Assembly: GCF_002261225.1 (NCBI RefSeq)
Contig: NZ_NEVM01000002.1
Span: 620,001 to 684,000 of the forward strand
DNA: 64,000 nt
From: Bordetella genomosp. 10
GTDB taxonomy: Bacteria > Pseudomonadota > Gammaproteobacteria > Burkholderiales > Burkholderiaceae_B
Reading direction: 5' to 3'
The position numbers were made by a program, and so were the translations under genes. Positions 17,352 to 26,511 of the stretch are shown here, one piece after another (positions within the stretch are counted from its first letter, which is position 1; every line of letters begins with the position of its first letter). Under the pieces are notes generated by a model, which was given only the letters and a program-made list of their open reading frames with translations, did no database searches and was not told the DNA's origin.

Positions 17352-18260
17352 GTGAAGACCGACCTCAACGATCTCAGCGCCTTCGCCGCCGTGGCGGGTG
17401 CCGGTGGTTTTCGCGACGCCGCGCGGGCGCACGACACCAGCGCGTCCCGCCTGAGCGACGCGATACGCCGCCTGGAGGCGCAGATGGGGGTGCGGCTGCT
17501 GCACCGGACCACCCGCAGCGTGTCGCTGACGGAAGCGGGCCGGGAACTGCTGACGCGGCTGGAGCCCGCCCTCGCCGAAATGCAGTCCGCGCTGGACGCG
17601 GTCAACGGCTTTCGCGACCGGCCGGCCGGGACGCTGCGGCTGAACGTGCCGGTCAGCGTGGCGCGGCTGGTGCTGCCCGCCATCGTTTCGCCTTTCCTGG
17701 CCGCTTATCCAGACATCCGGCTCGACGTGGTGGCCGAGGAAAGCTTCGTCGACATCCTGGCGCAGGGCTGCGACGCGGGCATACGCTACGGCGAGCGGCT
17801 GGAGCAGGACATGATCGCCGTGCCGATCGGACCGCGCCGGCAACGCATGGCCGCGGCTGCCGCGCCCGCCTATCTCGCCCGGCGCGGCAGCCCGGCGCAT
17901 CCGCGCGATCTGATGAACCATGCCTGCCTGCGCGGCCGTTTTCCCAGCGGCAACATGGCGGCCTGGGAGTTCGAGCGCGACGGCGAGACCGTGCGCATCG
18001 ACGCGGCCGGACCGCTGGTGGTTTTGATCGGCGGCGGCATCGACCTCGCCGTCGACGCGGCCGTCGGCGGCAGCGGCATCGTTTATCTGTTCGAGCAATG
18101 GCTGCGGCCGCACCTGGACAGCGGGGCGCTGGCGCCCGTCCTCGAACCCTGGTGGCTGGCGTTTCGGGGGCCTTTTCTGTACTACTCCGGCCGGCGCTTC
18201 ATGCCCGCGCCCCTGAAGGCCTTCGTCGATTTCGTCAAGGCGGCCAACGACGCGGCATAG
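17352..18260 (+). CDS. LysR-family transcriptional regulator
   Basis: A 302-residue LysR protein. The N-terminal winged helix (about 1-60) has FRDAARAHDTSASRLSDAIRRLE, an unusual recognition helix with DTSAS in place of the common xTQSAVS. The LysR-substrate domain occupies 90-295 and includes a GIRYGERLEQDMIAVPIG-type stretch. GTG 17352 is preferred; the in-frame ATG at 17328 would place the start inside the inverted repeat. Its likely target is the divergent pyridoxal-reductase-like gene plus itself. The effector cannot be read from the sequence. Confidence 0.87.
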   Translation: MKTDLNDLSAFAAVAGAGGFRDAARAHDTSASRLSDAIRRLEAQMGVRLLHRTTRSVSLTEAGRELLTRLEPALAEMQSALDAVNGFRDRPAGTLRLNVPVSVARLVLPAIVSPFLAAYPDIRLDVVAEESFVDILAQGCDAGIRYGERLEQDMIAVPIGPRRQRMAAAAAPAYLARRGSPAHPRDLMNHACLRGRFPSGNMAAWEFERDGETVRIDAAGPLVVLIGGGIDLAVDAAVGGSGIVYLFEQWLRPHLDSGALAPVLEPWWLAFRGPFLYYSGRRFMPAPLKAFVDFVKAANDAA

Positions 18261-18388
18261 CCGCCGGCGGCCCCGGGCGGCTGTCATCTTCCGGAGTTAC
18301 CATAGCGTCCTGTCGTTGCCGCATGCGTCCGTCGCGGGGACCCGGCGAACGACGTCGTTCACCTCCGCCGTTCTCGATTCACATCCCT

Positions 18389-19603
18389 ATGTCCATCTCT
18401 CCTGGCGTGGCCGACGGCCGCGCCCCTGCTTCCATTGCGCTTTCTCCCGCCGAAACCCGCCGCGCGCTGTTCGCCCTGGGCGTCGGCGGCTTCGGCATCG
18501 GCACCGGCGAATTCGTCATCATGGGTCTGCTGCCGGACGCGGCGCGCGACCTGGAGATCACCATTCCGCAGGCCGGCCATCTCATCAGCATCTACGCCCT
18601 GGGCGTGGTGATCGGCGCGCCCCTGCTGGCGGTGCTGGGCGCGCGGTGGGCGCGCCGCACGTTCCTGATCGGCCTGATGCTGGTCTTCGCGCTGGGCAAT
18701 TTCCTCAGCGCGATGGCGCCCGGTTTCGGCTCCATGGCGCTGGCGCGTTTCGCGACCGGTTTTCCGCACGGCACGTATTTCGGCGTCGCGGCCCTGGTCG
18801 CGGCCGGGCTGGTGCCGCCGCACCGGCGCGCGCAGGCGGTGGCCATGGTGCTGCTCGGCCTGACCATCGCGACCCTGGTGGGCGTCCCCATCGCGGCCGC
18901 GATCGGGCAGATGCTGGGTTGGCGCTCGGCCTTCGCCATCGTCGGCGCCATCGGCTTGCTGACGGCCTATTCGGTGTGGCGCTGGGTGCCTTATGCGCCG
19001 GGCGACAAGCGCGCCAGCCCCTTGCGCGAACTGGGCGCCCTGCGCAACAAGCAGGTGGTGCTGACGCTGGGCATCGGCGCCATCGGCTCGGGCGGCATCT
19101 TCACGGTCTTCAGCTACATCAAGCCCACGATGACGGAGCTGGCGCACATGCCCGAGGCCGTGGTGCCGGTGGTGCTGGCGCTGTTCGGCCTGGGCATGGT
19201 GACCGGCAACCTGATGGGCTCGCGCTTCGCGGACCGGAACATGGAGCGGACCATCCGCTACGTGCTGATCTGGGCGGCGGTGGTGATGGGCGCGTTCTAC
19301 GTGTCCGCCCACAGCCCCTTCCTGGGGCCGCTGAACGTGCTCCTCATCGGCACGGTGGTGGCGCTGGCGGCGACCTTGCAGACGCGCCTGATGGACGTCG
19401 CCGGCGACGCGCAGACGCTGGCCGCCGCCTTGAACCATTCGGCCTTCAACATCGCCAATGCCCTGGGCGCCTGGCTGGGCGGCCTGGCCATCGACGCGGG
19501 CCTGGGCTGGTCGTCGACGGGATGGGTGGGCAGCCTGCTGGCGCTCGCCGGCCTGGGCATCCATGCCTGGGCGTTGGCGGACATGCGCGGCCGGGGGCGC
19601 TGA
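18389..19603 (+). CDS. MFS transporter, AraJ-like efflux
   Basis: A 404-residue twelve-helix MFS protein. The first helix motif FGIGTGEFVIMGLLPDAARDL is the hallmark of the AraJ/YdhP drug-and-sugar efflux group. It is followed by the helix 2-3 region GARWARRTFLIGLM and by PHGTYFGVAALVAA in helix 4-5. ATG 18389 matches the family start; in-frame sequence upstream overlaps the LysR 3' region and is shadow. It lies 128 bp behind the LysR gene on the same strand, but a link to pyridoxal reduction is not shown. Confidence 0.88.
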   Translation: MSISPGVADGRAPASIALSPAETRRALFALGVGGFGIGTGEFVIMGLLPDAARDLEITIPQAGHLISIYALGVVIGAPLLAVLGARWARRTFLIGLMLVFALGNFLSAMAPGFGSMALARFATGFPHGTYFGVAALVAAGLVPPHRRAQAVAMVLLGLTIATLVGVPIAAAIGQMLGWRSAFAIVGAIGLLTAYSVWRWVPYAPGDKRASPLRELGALRNKQVVLTLGIGAIGSGGIFTVFSYIKPTMTELAHMPEAVVPVVLALFGLGMVTGNLMGSRFADRNMERTIRYVLIWAAVVMGAFYVSAHSPFLGPLNVLLIGTVVALAATLQTRLMDVAGDAQTLAAALNHSAFNIANALGAWLGGLAIDAGLGWSSTGWVGSLLALAGLGIHAWALADMRGRGR

Positions 19604-19617
19604 CGGGCAGGCGGCTC

Positions 19618-19648
19618 CGGGACGCATGCGCCGTGGCGCGGCGTCCCG
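19618..19648. terminator. Hairpin between convergent MFS and nitroreductase genes
   Basis: Arms cgggacgc (19618-19625) and gcgtcccg (19641-19648) form a perfect 8-bp stem in the 58-bp gap between convergent stops. There is no flanking T-run. Confidence 0.5.
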
Positions 19649-19661
19649 TCCGCCCGGCCGG

Positions 19662-20510
19662 TCAACGCAACAGGAAACCCAATTCGTTCAGGATGGCGCG
19701 CAGGTCGTAGCGTTGATCGGCCGGATTGGCCTTAAGGCGATTGAGGATGTGATCGGTCCACGAAGGATGTTCGATCGACTGCTTTTTCCAGAACGCATCC
19801 AGGGCGCGATCGTAGATTTCCACGGCATCGAGCTGTCCGCCGCCATCGTAATGCTCATGATGCAGCACGGCGGCCTGGGGCAGGCGGGGCTTGACGTGAT
19901 GTGGGACGGCTTCGTCGACATGGCCGACGGCGGTGCCGAACACGGGGAATACATGCGGCGGCAGCTTGAGATCGGCCGCCAGCGTCCGGACGTGGCTGCG
20001 TATCGCGCCGACATACACCGCGCCCAGCCCCAGCGACTCCGCGGCCAGCACGGCGTTCTGCGCCGCCAGGCCTGCTTCCACCGACGCCAGGACGATGGAT
20101 TCGACGAAATCGCCGCCGTCGATCTCCGTCCCGCGCTGCCCGGATACCTGGCGGGCGTGGGCGAAATCGGCCAGCCAGACGAGGAACAGGGGCGCCTGGC
20201 GCACAAAGCCCTCGTTGCGCGTGCCGACGGCCAGACGCGCCTTGTGGACAGGATCCCGGACCGCGATCACGCTCCACACTTGCAGATTGGAGGATGTCGA
20301 TGCCGATTGCGCCGCCGCGACCAGCGTGGGCAGCACCTCGGGAGCCAACGGCGTCGGCGCGAAGGCCCGCACGGAGCGGTGGCCCAGCGCCAGGCGTATG
20401 GTCGGATTGTCGATGACCGGATAGGCGCCGCCGGCTTCGGCGCCGTAGCGGTCGGCCAGCAGCGCCCTGACGGCGGGGGAGGGGGTGGCGGCTGGCTTCG
20501 AAACGGTCAT
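19662..20510 (-). CDS. Nitroreductase-family NADPH/FMN oxidoreductase
   Basis: A 282-residue flavoprotein of the NfsA/FRP-like nitroreductase group. IRLALGHRSVRAF (near residue 36) is the FMN-phosphate motif. Conserved AAQSASTSSNLQVWSVIAV contacts the flavin, and a C-terminal stretch, LGLGAVYVGAIRSH, lies at the second flavin-contact site. The enzyme should reduce nitro compounds or quinones; flavin recycling is an alternative. It is transcribed alone, away from the neighbouring SDR, with 91 bp between them. Confidence 0.87.
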   Translation of the reverse strand: MTVSKPAATPSPAVRALLADRYGAEAGGAYPVIDNPTIRLALGHRSVRAFAPTPLAPEVLPTLVAAAQSASTSSNLQVWSVIAVRDPVHKARLAVGTRNEGFVRQAPLFLVWLADFAHARQVSGQRGTEIDGGDFVESIVLASVEAGLAAQNAVLAAESLGLGAVYVGAIRSHVRTLAADLKLPPHVFPVFGTAVGHVDEAVPHHVKPRLPQAAVLHHEHYDGGGQLDAVEIYDRALDAFWKKQSIEHPSWTDHILNRLKANPADQRYDLRAILNELGFLLR

Positions 20511-20601
20511 CTCGTCATTCGCGATAGGTCGTGATGGGAGTCCGTATTCTAGGGGCGGCGCTTATGGAACGGGGGTATTAGCATTCGTCGATTCCAGGCG
20601 T

Positions 20602-21366
20602 TCAGAGCAGGTTCAGGCCGCCGTCCGACAGCAGCACTTCGCCGGTCAGGTAATCCGACGCGGCCAGCATCGCCACCGTCTGCGCGATGTCCTCGGGTCG
20701 GGCCGCGCGCCGCATGGGCGAGCGTTCCTTCCACAAGCGCTGCGCCTCGGTCCAGTCGGCCGTCAGCGGCGTATCGACCAGGCCCGGCGCGACGGCGTTG
20801 ACCCGGATGTCGGGCGCCAGCGTCAGCGCCAGCAGGCGCGTCACGTGGTTCAAGGCCGCCTTGGTGGCGGCGTAGGGGATGGAAGCGCCCTTGGGCCGCA
20901 CGCCCGCGTGCGAACTGATGTTCACCACGCAGGCCGGACGGCCCCGGCCCGCGGCGGCGCGCAAGGCGGACTCCGCCTCGGTCACCAGCCGGAAGGGGGC
21001 GACGACGTTCACCTCGTAAAGCTCATGCCACACCGCCGGCGTCGCGGCCGCCAGGTCGCCATGCGGGATGACGCGGCTGATGCCGGCGTTGTTGACCAGC
21101 ACGTCGAGCCGGCCCCAGGCGGCCACGCTTTCGCGCACCAGCCGGGCGCGCTGGTCGTCGTCCGCCAGGTCGGCCTGGACGTAGACCGCGTGGCCCAGCT
21201 CCTGCGCCAGCGCCGTGCCGGCGTCGACCGAGCCGCGCGAGTGGAGCACCAGCGCATAGCCCTCGGCGGCAAGCCGCCGCGCGATGGCGGCGCCGATGCC
21301 GGACGTCGACCCCGTGACGAGCGCGACGGGACGATCGGCGGTGCTGGGCTGGGTGTGCAGGGTCAT
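20602..21366 (-). CDS. Classical SDR oxidoreductase
   Basis: A 254-residue classical short-chain dehydrogenase. The cofactor motif TGSTSGIGAAIARRLA is near residues 19-34 and NNAG near 95. A serine strand, VVNISSHAG, and catalytic YxxxK (IPYAATKAALNH, near residue 165) follow. The C-terminal LTGEVLLSDGGLNLL is typical of FabG-like 3-ketoacyl reductases. ATG 21366 fits the family start; the reading frame upstream overlaps the MATE gene's end and is not used. Substrate unknown. It lies 86 bp downstream of the MATE pump gene on the same strand, so they may share a MarR-controlled transcript. Confidence 0.9.
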   Translation of the reverse strand: MTLHTQPSTADRPVALVTGSTSGIGAAIARRLAAEGYALVLHSRGSVDAGTALAQELGHAVYVQADLADDDQRARLVRESVAAWGRLDVLVNNAGISRVIPHGDLAAATPAVWHELYEVNVVAPFRLVTEAESALRAAAGRGRPACVVNISSHAGVRPKGASIPYAATKAALNHVTRLLALTLAPDIRVNAVAPGLVDTPLTADWTEAQRLWKERSPMRRAARPEDIAQTVAMLAASDYLTGEVLLSDGGLNLL

Positions 21367-21451
21367 GGCTGGCGCTTCCTCGATAAGGTAAGGGAGATGA
21401 GCGGGAGCGTAGCAGGTCCCTGGCTGGGTCCGGCGCGGCAACCGCTTGCGC

Positions 21452-22828
21452 TCAGCCCCGCCAGGCCCGGACCGACTGGAAAATGCACAGGCCATACACC
21501 GCCATGGCGATGGCGCCGGCGGCGAAGAAGGCCGTCAGCGAACCGGTGAGGAACAGCGCGGCGCCGCCGGCGCCGGCGAAGAGCGCCAGCCGCAACGCGC
21601 CCGCCAGCAAGGGCCATTTCAGCCGCCGCGCGCCCTGGGACGCGAAGTACAGGGAAAAGCCCAGCGCGAAGAATCCGAAGCAGGGGCCGACGATGCGCAG
21701 GTAGCGCGCGCCGGTTTCCAGCATCAGCGGGTCGGCGCCGAACAGGCGCAGCCAGGCCTCGGGCCAGATCGCCGCGAGCAGGCCGACGATCTCGGCCAGC
21801 GTGAACGCCATCGCGCCGCCGGTCAGCGCGATGCGGCGCGCCCGTTCGGGCTGGCCCGCGCCCAGGTTGGCGCCGACCAGCGCCACCATGGGCGCGCCCA
21901 GGCCGAAGGCGATGGGGATGACCAGGTACTCCAGGCGCGCCGCCGTCGCATAGCCGGCCAGCGCCTGCGTGCCGGCAAAGGCGCTGACGATGGCGGTGGT
22001 GATGGCGATGAGGCCGTTGGTCAGCACCGGATTCAGGCAGGCGATGCCGCCGACCGCCAGGATGTTGCGCATGGGCGCCCAGTGCAGCGGCCCGCGGCGC
22101 AGGCGCGCCAGGTTGCGGCCGCTGGCGCAGTACCAGCCCAGCACCAGCGTGCCCGCGCCGTAGTAGGCCACCAGGGCCCAGGCGCCGCCGGCCACGCCCA
22201 GCGCGGGCAGGGGGCCGACGCCGAAGATCAGCGCGCCGGCCGCCGGAATCAGCAGGAATGCGCCGCCGCAGATGACCGCGCCGGGCACCAGCATGTTGCC
22301 CGTGCCGCGCACCACGCTGGCCAGCGCGTTCATGGTCCACATCAGGGGCAGGCCGGCGAAGAAGACGCGCCCGTACGTCCTGGCGTATTCCAGCGCGGGG
22401 CCGGTGGCGCCCAGGCGCTGGAACAGCATGCCGTCCAGCGACAGGAACACCACGGTGAAGGCGATGCCCACCAGCGCGTTCAGCACCACGGCATGGCGCG
22501 CCTGCGAATCGGCCAGGGCGCCGTCGCCGGCGCCGAGCGCGCGCGAGATGGCCGAGGAGATGCCGCCGCCCATGGCGCCTTGCGACATGTTCTGCATCAG
22601 CATCAGAATGGGAATCACGACCGCGACGCCAGCCAGCGCGTCGGTGCCCAGCTTGGCGAGGAACCACATCTCCACCAGGCCCGTGGAAGACTGCGCCAGC
22701 ATCATCAGCAGGTTGGGCCAGCCCATGCGGGCCAGCGTCGAGGCGATCGGCGCCTCCAGCATGCCGCGCAGGCGCGCATTGGCGAGCGCGGGCGTGGCGG
22801 GAAGGGCGGGGGCGGAGGAAGACGGCAT
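21452..22828 (-). CDS. MATE-family multidrug/Na+ antiporter
   Basis: A twelve-helix MatE protein, about 458 residues from ATG 22828. The first helix SLARMGWPNLL-type region and LVEMWFLAKLGTDALAGVAVV match NorM/DinF-like pumps. A second MatE repeat begins near ILAVGGIACLNPVLTN. Three in-frame starts exist: GTG 22879, ATG 22855 and ATG 22828. The last has gagg at five bases, and the first would place the start next to the operator boxes. Divergent from a MarR gene with a large shared operator, so export is probably induced by the MarR ligand. Confidence 0.9.
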   Translation of the reverse strand: MPSSSAPALPATPALANARLRGMLEAPIASTLARMGWPNLLMMLAQSSTGLVEMWFLAKLGTDALAGVAVVIPILMLMQNMSQGAMGGGISSAISRALGAGDGALADSQARHAVVLNALVGIAFTVVFLSLDGMLFQRLGATGPALEYARTYGRVFFAGLPLMWTMNALASVVRGTGNMLVPGAVICGGAFLLIPAAGALIFGVGPLPALGVAGGAWALVAYYGAGTLVLGWYCASGRNLARLRRGPLHWAPMRNILAVGGIACLNPVLTNGLIAITTAIVSAFAGTQALAGYATAARLEYLVIPIAFGLGAPMVALVGANLGAGQPERARRIALTGGAMAFTLAEIVGLLAAIWPEAWLRLFGADPLMLETGARYLRIVGPCFGFFALGFSLYFASQGARRLKWPLLAGALRLALFAGAGGAALFLTGSLTAFFAAGAIAMAVYGLCIFQSVRAWRG

Positions 22829-22887
22829 GGAGGCCTCGTTGACGGACTGGCGCATCGCTTGCCGGCGTATTCTGCTCACCGGCGAAC

Positions 22888-22976
22888 ATTACTGGCATAT
22901 GCGGGCATATGAGCTGGCATATGATTACTGGCATATGCAAGTATTTCGGCAAATGTACTTGCATATGCCAGTAATC
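22888..22976. promoter_or_regulatory. MarR operator array in the MATE / marR divergent promoter
   Basis: A perfect 21-bp inverted repeat has arms 22923-22943 and 22956-22976 with a 12-base spacer. The 15-mer attactggcatatgc occurs as a direct copy at 22888-22902 and 22924-22938, and inverted in the right arm. Two further ggcatatg boxes lie at about 22904-22911 and 22916-22923. The array fills the gap between the two divergent starts, so one regulator could bind cooperatively and repress both genes. Confidence 0.88.
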
Positions 22977-23016
22977 GTCAAGGTGCGTTAAAGTAGACGC
23001 TTCCCTGGAGATCGAC

Positions 23017-23484
23017 ATGCCTCGGCCGCCCGTATCGCGCATCAAGGACCCTCTCGTCTGCAACGGCGCCGCGCTGCGCAAGGCCACGCGCCGGCTCACC
23101 CAGCTTTACGACGCGGTGCTGGCGCCGTGCGGCCTGACCATCGTCCAGCGCTCCGTGCTCCTGCACATCGACCGGGGCAACGAGCCCACGCCGTCGGAAC
23201 TGGCTCATGCCATGGTGCTGGACCTGTCCGCGCTGGCGCGCAGCCTGAAGCCGCTGGAGCGCGACGGCTACCTGGTCCAGAAGCGCGACGAACGCGACGG
23301 CCGCAGCCGCCGCGTCGCGCTGACGCCGCGCGGCAAGGCCAAGCTGGCCGAGTCCAACCTGCTGTGGCGCAAGGCGCAGGGCCGTTTCGAGGCGGTCTAT
23401 GGCGCCGAACGCGCGGCGGCCTTGCGCCAGTCGCTGGCGGACATCTTCTCGGACGAATTCGCCGAGGCGTTCAACCGGGCATGA
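23017..23484 (+). CDS. MarR-family transcriptional regulator
   Basis: A 155-residue MarR-type winged-helix dimer. The recognition region is PTPSELAHAMVLDLSALARSLKPLERDGYL (about 60-90) and the wing is RDERDGRSRRVALTPRG (about 92-108). Helices at both ends form the dimer interface. It is divergent from the MATE pump gene. The operator's right arm ends 40 bp before its ATG, implying autorepression and control of the pump. A LysR gene follows 7 bp after its stop and may be co-transcribed. Confidence 0.92.
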   Translation: MPRPPVSRIKDPLVCNGAALRKATRRLTQLYDAVLAPCGLTIVQRSVLLHIDRGNEPTPSELAHAMVLDLSALARSLKPLERDGYLVQKRDERDGRSRRVALTPRGKAKLAESNLLWRKAQGRFEAVYGAERAAALRQSLADIFSDEFAEAFNRA

Positions 23485-23491
23485 CGCAGCG

Positions 23492-24445
23492 ATGAAGCAT
23501 TACACGATGGCGCAGATGGAGGCCTTCCTGGCCATCGCCGAATGTGGCTCCTTCCGCATCGCGGCCGAGCGCCTGGGCATCACGCAACCCTCGATATCCT
23601 TGCGCATACGCGACCTGGAGTCCGCCTTGGGATGCACGCTGTTCGTGCGCGGCAAGGGCGGCGTGCGCCTGTCCGAGGCCGGCCAGATCGCCCAGCAGTA
23701 CGTGCAGCGCGGCTTCGACGTGCTGCAGGAGATGGAGCGGCGCCTGAGCAGCGGCGATCCGCTCACGGGGTCCTTGCGCCTGGGGTCGTCGAACACCTTC
23801 GCCTTGAGCTGCCTGCCGGCCTTGCTGGCCGAGCTGGAGCGGCGCCATCCCACGCTGCGCGTGGAGCTGACCATCACCAACAGCGCCGCGTTGCGCCAGC
23901 AACTGGACGCGCAGAAGCTCGACATCGCTTTCCTGGTCGACGCGCCTTCCGACCCGCTGCATGTCGTGGAACCGCTGGCGCTGTGCGAGATCGCGTGGTT
24001 CTCGCGGCCGGCGCCGTCCGGCGCGGCGCGCACCTTGCGGGCGAGCGACCTGCGCGAGCGCCGCATCGTGACGATGCCGCCGGCGTCGCCTTTCCACATC
24101 ATCATCGGCGAGTGGTTCGCGCGCGCCAAGGTGCCGCTGCCGACGCTGGACATCTGCAACGACATGGCGACGCTGGTGCGGCTGGTGCGCCTGGGGGTGG
24201 CGGCCAGCGTGCTGCCGGTATGCCTGGTGGAGCAGGACCTGTCCCTGGGCGGCATCGTGCGGCACAAGACCGTGCCCGCGCTGACGCCGCTGGTGATCTA
24301 CGCGGCGCATCGCGCCAAGGCGCGCGGGCGGGCGGCCCGGGTCATCATCGACATCGCGCGCGACGTCGTCGCCAACGCCGGGCCCTACGTGACGCCGATC
24401 ACGCCGGTGGCCGCGGCCCCGGCCGGCGCGCCCGCGGCTTCATAG
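23492..24445 (+). CDS. LysR-family transcriptional regulator
   Basis: A 317-residue LysR protein. MAQMEAFLAIAECGSFRIAAERLGITQPSISLRIRDLE is a standard winged helix (here about residues 6-43), followed by a LysR-substrate domain ending near residue 300 and a short Ala/Pro tail. ATG 23492 is chosen over the upstream in-frame start at 23399, which would overlap the MarR gene. Close spacing to marR suggests read-through. It converges on the PEP-mutase-like lyase gene (22 bp), which could be a target, although regulator and target usually diverge. Confidence 0.88.
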   Translation: MKHYTMAQMEAFLAIAECGSFRIAAERLGITQPSISLRIRDLESALGCTLFVRGKGGVRLSEAGQIAQQYVQRGFDVLQEMERRLSSGDPLTGSLRLGSSNTFALSCLPALLAELERRHPTLRVELTITNSAALRQQLDAQKLDIAFLVDAPSDPLHVVEPLALCEIAWFSRPAPSGAARTLRASDLRERRIVTMPPASPFHIIIGEWFARAKVPLPTLDICNDMATLVRLVRLGVAASVLPVCLVEQDLSLGGIVRHKTVPALTPLVIYAAHRAKARGRAARVIIDIARDVVANAGPYVTPITPVAAAPAGAPAAS

Positions 24446-24467
24446 GCGCGCCGGTTCAGGGTGATGC

Positions 24468-25346
24468 TCAGGACGCGGCGTACTGCTTTTCCAGCTTGTC
24501 GTAGTAGGGCTTGTCCACCAGGCGCTGGCGTTCGTTGAAGGGGACGACCAGGTTCGGGTCTTCCTCCAGCATGCCGGTCTTCGACAGCGCGCCGAAGGCC
24601 TTCTGCATGCCCAGCACCGCGCCTTGCAGGGCGGCGTTGGCGTACAGCACGATGCCGTAGCCCAGTTCGCCCAGGCGGTCGCGCGACAGGGCCGGCGTCT
24701 TGCCGCCGATGACGATGTTCATCAGCAGGGGGCGCGGCAGCAGCTTGGGCAGCTTTTCGACTTCCTCCAGCGTGGTGACGGCTTCCACGAACAGCACGTC
24801 GGCGCCGGCCTCGGCGAAGGCGTGCGCGCGCTCGACGGTGGCCTCGAAACCGTGCACGGCGCAGGCGTCGGTGCGCGCCACGATCAGCAGGTTGGGGTCG
24901 TGGCGGGCGTCGGCGGCGGCGCGGATCTTGCCGACCATCTCCGAGGTCTCGATCACGGCCTTGCCGTTGAAGTGGCCGCATTTCTTGGGGCTGACCTGGT
25001 CTTCCAACTGGATGGCGTCGGCGCCCGCGCGCTCGAACGCGCGCACCGCGAAGGCCACGTTGACGGCGTTGCCGTAGCCGGTGTCGGCGTCGATCAGCAG
25101 GGGCAGGTCGACCGCGTCGCGCACGCGGGCGGTGTGGTCGGCCATGTCGGTCAGGCCGATGAAGCCGAGGTCGGGCACGCCCAGGTACATATTGGTGACG
25201 CCGGCGCCGCTGAGGTACAGCGACTGGAAGCCGGCGTCGGCGGCCACGCGGGCGCTCAGCGCGTTGAAGGCGCCGGGCATCAGCAGGCCCTGGCGGCGCT
25301 CGACCAGCGCGCGGAAATCGGCGCGGCGTTTGACGGAATCGGACAT
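24468..25346 (-). CDS. Isocitrate lyase/PEP mutase superfamily enzyme
   Basis: A 292-residue TIM-barrel enzyme that makes or breaks C-C or C-P bonds next to a carboxylate. DADTGYG (86-92) carries the metal-binding aspartates, and KKCGH (121-125) with Cys123 is the catalytic loop of the lyases (2-methylisocitrate, dimethylmalate) rather than the mutase. LLIVARTDA and a C-terminal oligomerisation region follow. Candidate activities are 2-methylisocitrate lyase-like, 2,3-dimethylmalate lyase or oxaloacetate decarboxylase; sequence alone does not choose. The amidohydrolase gene lies 87 bp upstream on the same strand and may act in the same pathway. Confidence 0.88.
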   Translation of the reverse strand: MSDSVKRRADFRALVERRQGLLMPGAFNALSARVAADAGFQSLYLSGAGVTNMYLGVPDLGFIGLTDMADHTARVRDAVDLPLLIDADTGYGNAVNVAFAVRAFERAGADAIQLEDQVSPKKCGHFNGKAVIETSEMVGKIRAAADARHDPNLLIVARTDACAVHGFEATVERAHAFAEAGADVLFVEAVTTLEEVEKLPKLLPRPLLMNIVIGGKTPALSRDRLGELGYGIVLYANAALQGAVLGMQKAFGALSKTGMLEEDPNLVVPFNERQRLVDKPYYDKLEKQYAAS

Positions 25347-25433
25347 GGTGTTCTCCTTTAGATGGGGGTCGTTCTATGCGGGTTGAAGGATGTGGATTGA
25401 ATGGGGCAGGTCGAAGTTCGAGGCGGCGCGGCA

Positions 25434-26339
25434 TCAGTCGCAGAGCGCGGCGTCGGCGGGGTGTTGCATGGCCGGTTCCGGGGCCGCGCCGTCCTGGAAG
25501 CCGAACAGCCGGCGCGGCGTGTCGCGCCAGATGACGGCGCGCTGCCCGGCGTCCGGGACCCACCGTTCGAAATCCGCGAGGCATTGTTCGTAGCGCTGTG
25601 AGTTCTCGTGCGAGACCCAGGGCCAGTCGCTGCCCCACAGCAGTTGCTCCGGCCCGCCCGCGTCCAGCAGCGCGCGCGCATAGGGCTGGGGCGCGCGTCC
25701 TCCGAGGCGGTAGGGCGCGGACAGCTTGACCCAGGTGTCGCCGGCGCGCACGCCCTTGAGCACTTCCTGGAATCCCGCGCAGGCGATGCCGCTGTCCGGC
25801 TCGGGCGAGCCGAAGTGGTCGACGACGACCGCCGCGCCGCCGCGTCGGATCAGGGGCAGGATGCCGGCCATCTTGCGGCCTTCCACGTACAGCTCGATGT
25901 GGAGGCGATGCTCGCGGGCGCGGGCGAACAGGCGCTGGTAGTCCTTGCCGGCCGCGTCGGGCAGGGTGTCGCGCCGCAGCCAGTTCAGGCGCAGGCCGCG
26001 CACGCCGGCGCGGTGGAGCGCGTCGAGGTCTTCGTCGGCAATGTCCGGCGCCACGATCGCGGTGCCGCGCAGGCGGCCGGGATGGCGTTTCAGGGCCTGC
26101 AGCAGCAGCGTGTTGTCGGCGCCGTAGAAGCTGGGTTGCGTCAGCACGCCGTGCGAGATGCCGTGCCTGTCCAGCACGGCGAGGAAGTCCTCGGCGCTGA
26201 CGTCCTGCCGGGGCTCCGAGTGCCGCCCTTCGGCCAGCCTGGCGTCGCGGACCATGACGTGGGCATGGCAATCGACGCGCTGTACGGCGCCGGCCAGGGG
26301 GCGCGGCGTCGCGGTGGGGGCCGGGGTGTTGCTTTGCAT
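25434..26339 (-). CDS. Amidohydrolase-2 family hydrolase
   Basis: A 301-residue metal-dependent TIM-barrel hydrolase. DCHAHV gives the first HxH pair (His25, His27), VVVDHFG carries a later metal histidine, and LLWGSDWPW the catalytic aspartate. The layout resembles 2-pyrone-4,6-dicarboxylate lactonase and related gamma-carboxymuconate-pathway enzymes. A lactonase or decarboxylase acting on a dicarboxylate would fit the downstream PEP-mutase-like lyase. The first 18 residues are a Pro/Thr-rich low-complexity leader (NTPAPTATPRP), and a later ATG could be used. Confidence 0.85.
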   Translation of the reverse strand: MQSNTPAPTATPRPLAGAVQRVDCHAHVMVRDARLAEGRHSEPRQDVSAEDFLAVLDRHGISHGVLTQPSFYGADNTLLLQALKRHPGRLRGTAIVAPDIADEDLDALHRAGVRGLRLNWLRRDTLPDAAGKDYQRLFARAREHRLHIELYVEGRKMAGILPLIRRGGAAVVVDHFGSPEPDSGIACAGFQEVLKGVRAGDTWVKLSAPYRLGGRAPQPYARALLDAGGPEQLLWGSDWPWVSHENSQRYEQCLADFERWVPDAGQRAVIWRDTPRRLFGFQDGAAPEPAMQHPADAALCD

Positions 26340-26511
26340 GGAGCCAGACTCTTCGTTGTCGTATGCCGGGGCGGGGCGGCGGTGTTGCGGGAGAGGGCGC
26401 CGGCGCGGCGGCGGGCGCTATCGAGGACAGACTGTAAGGACCGGCGGGTCATTTGTCCAATTGGTAGTTCTTCGGAAAATACATAGGAAATTCCAATGTG
26501 CCCGACCGGCC

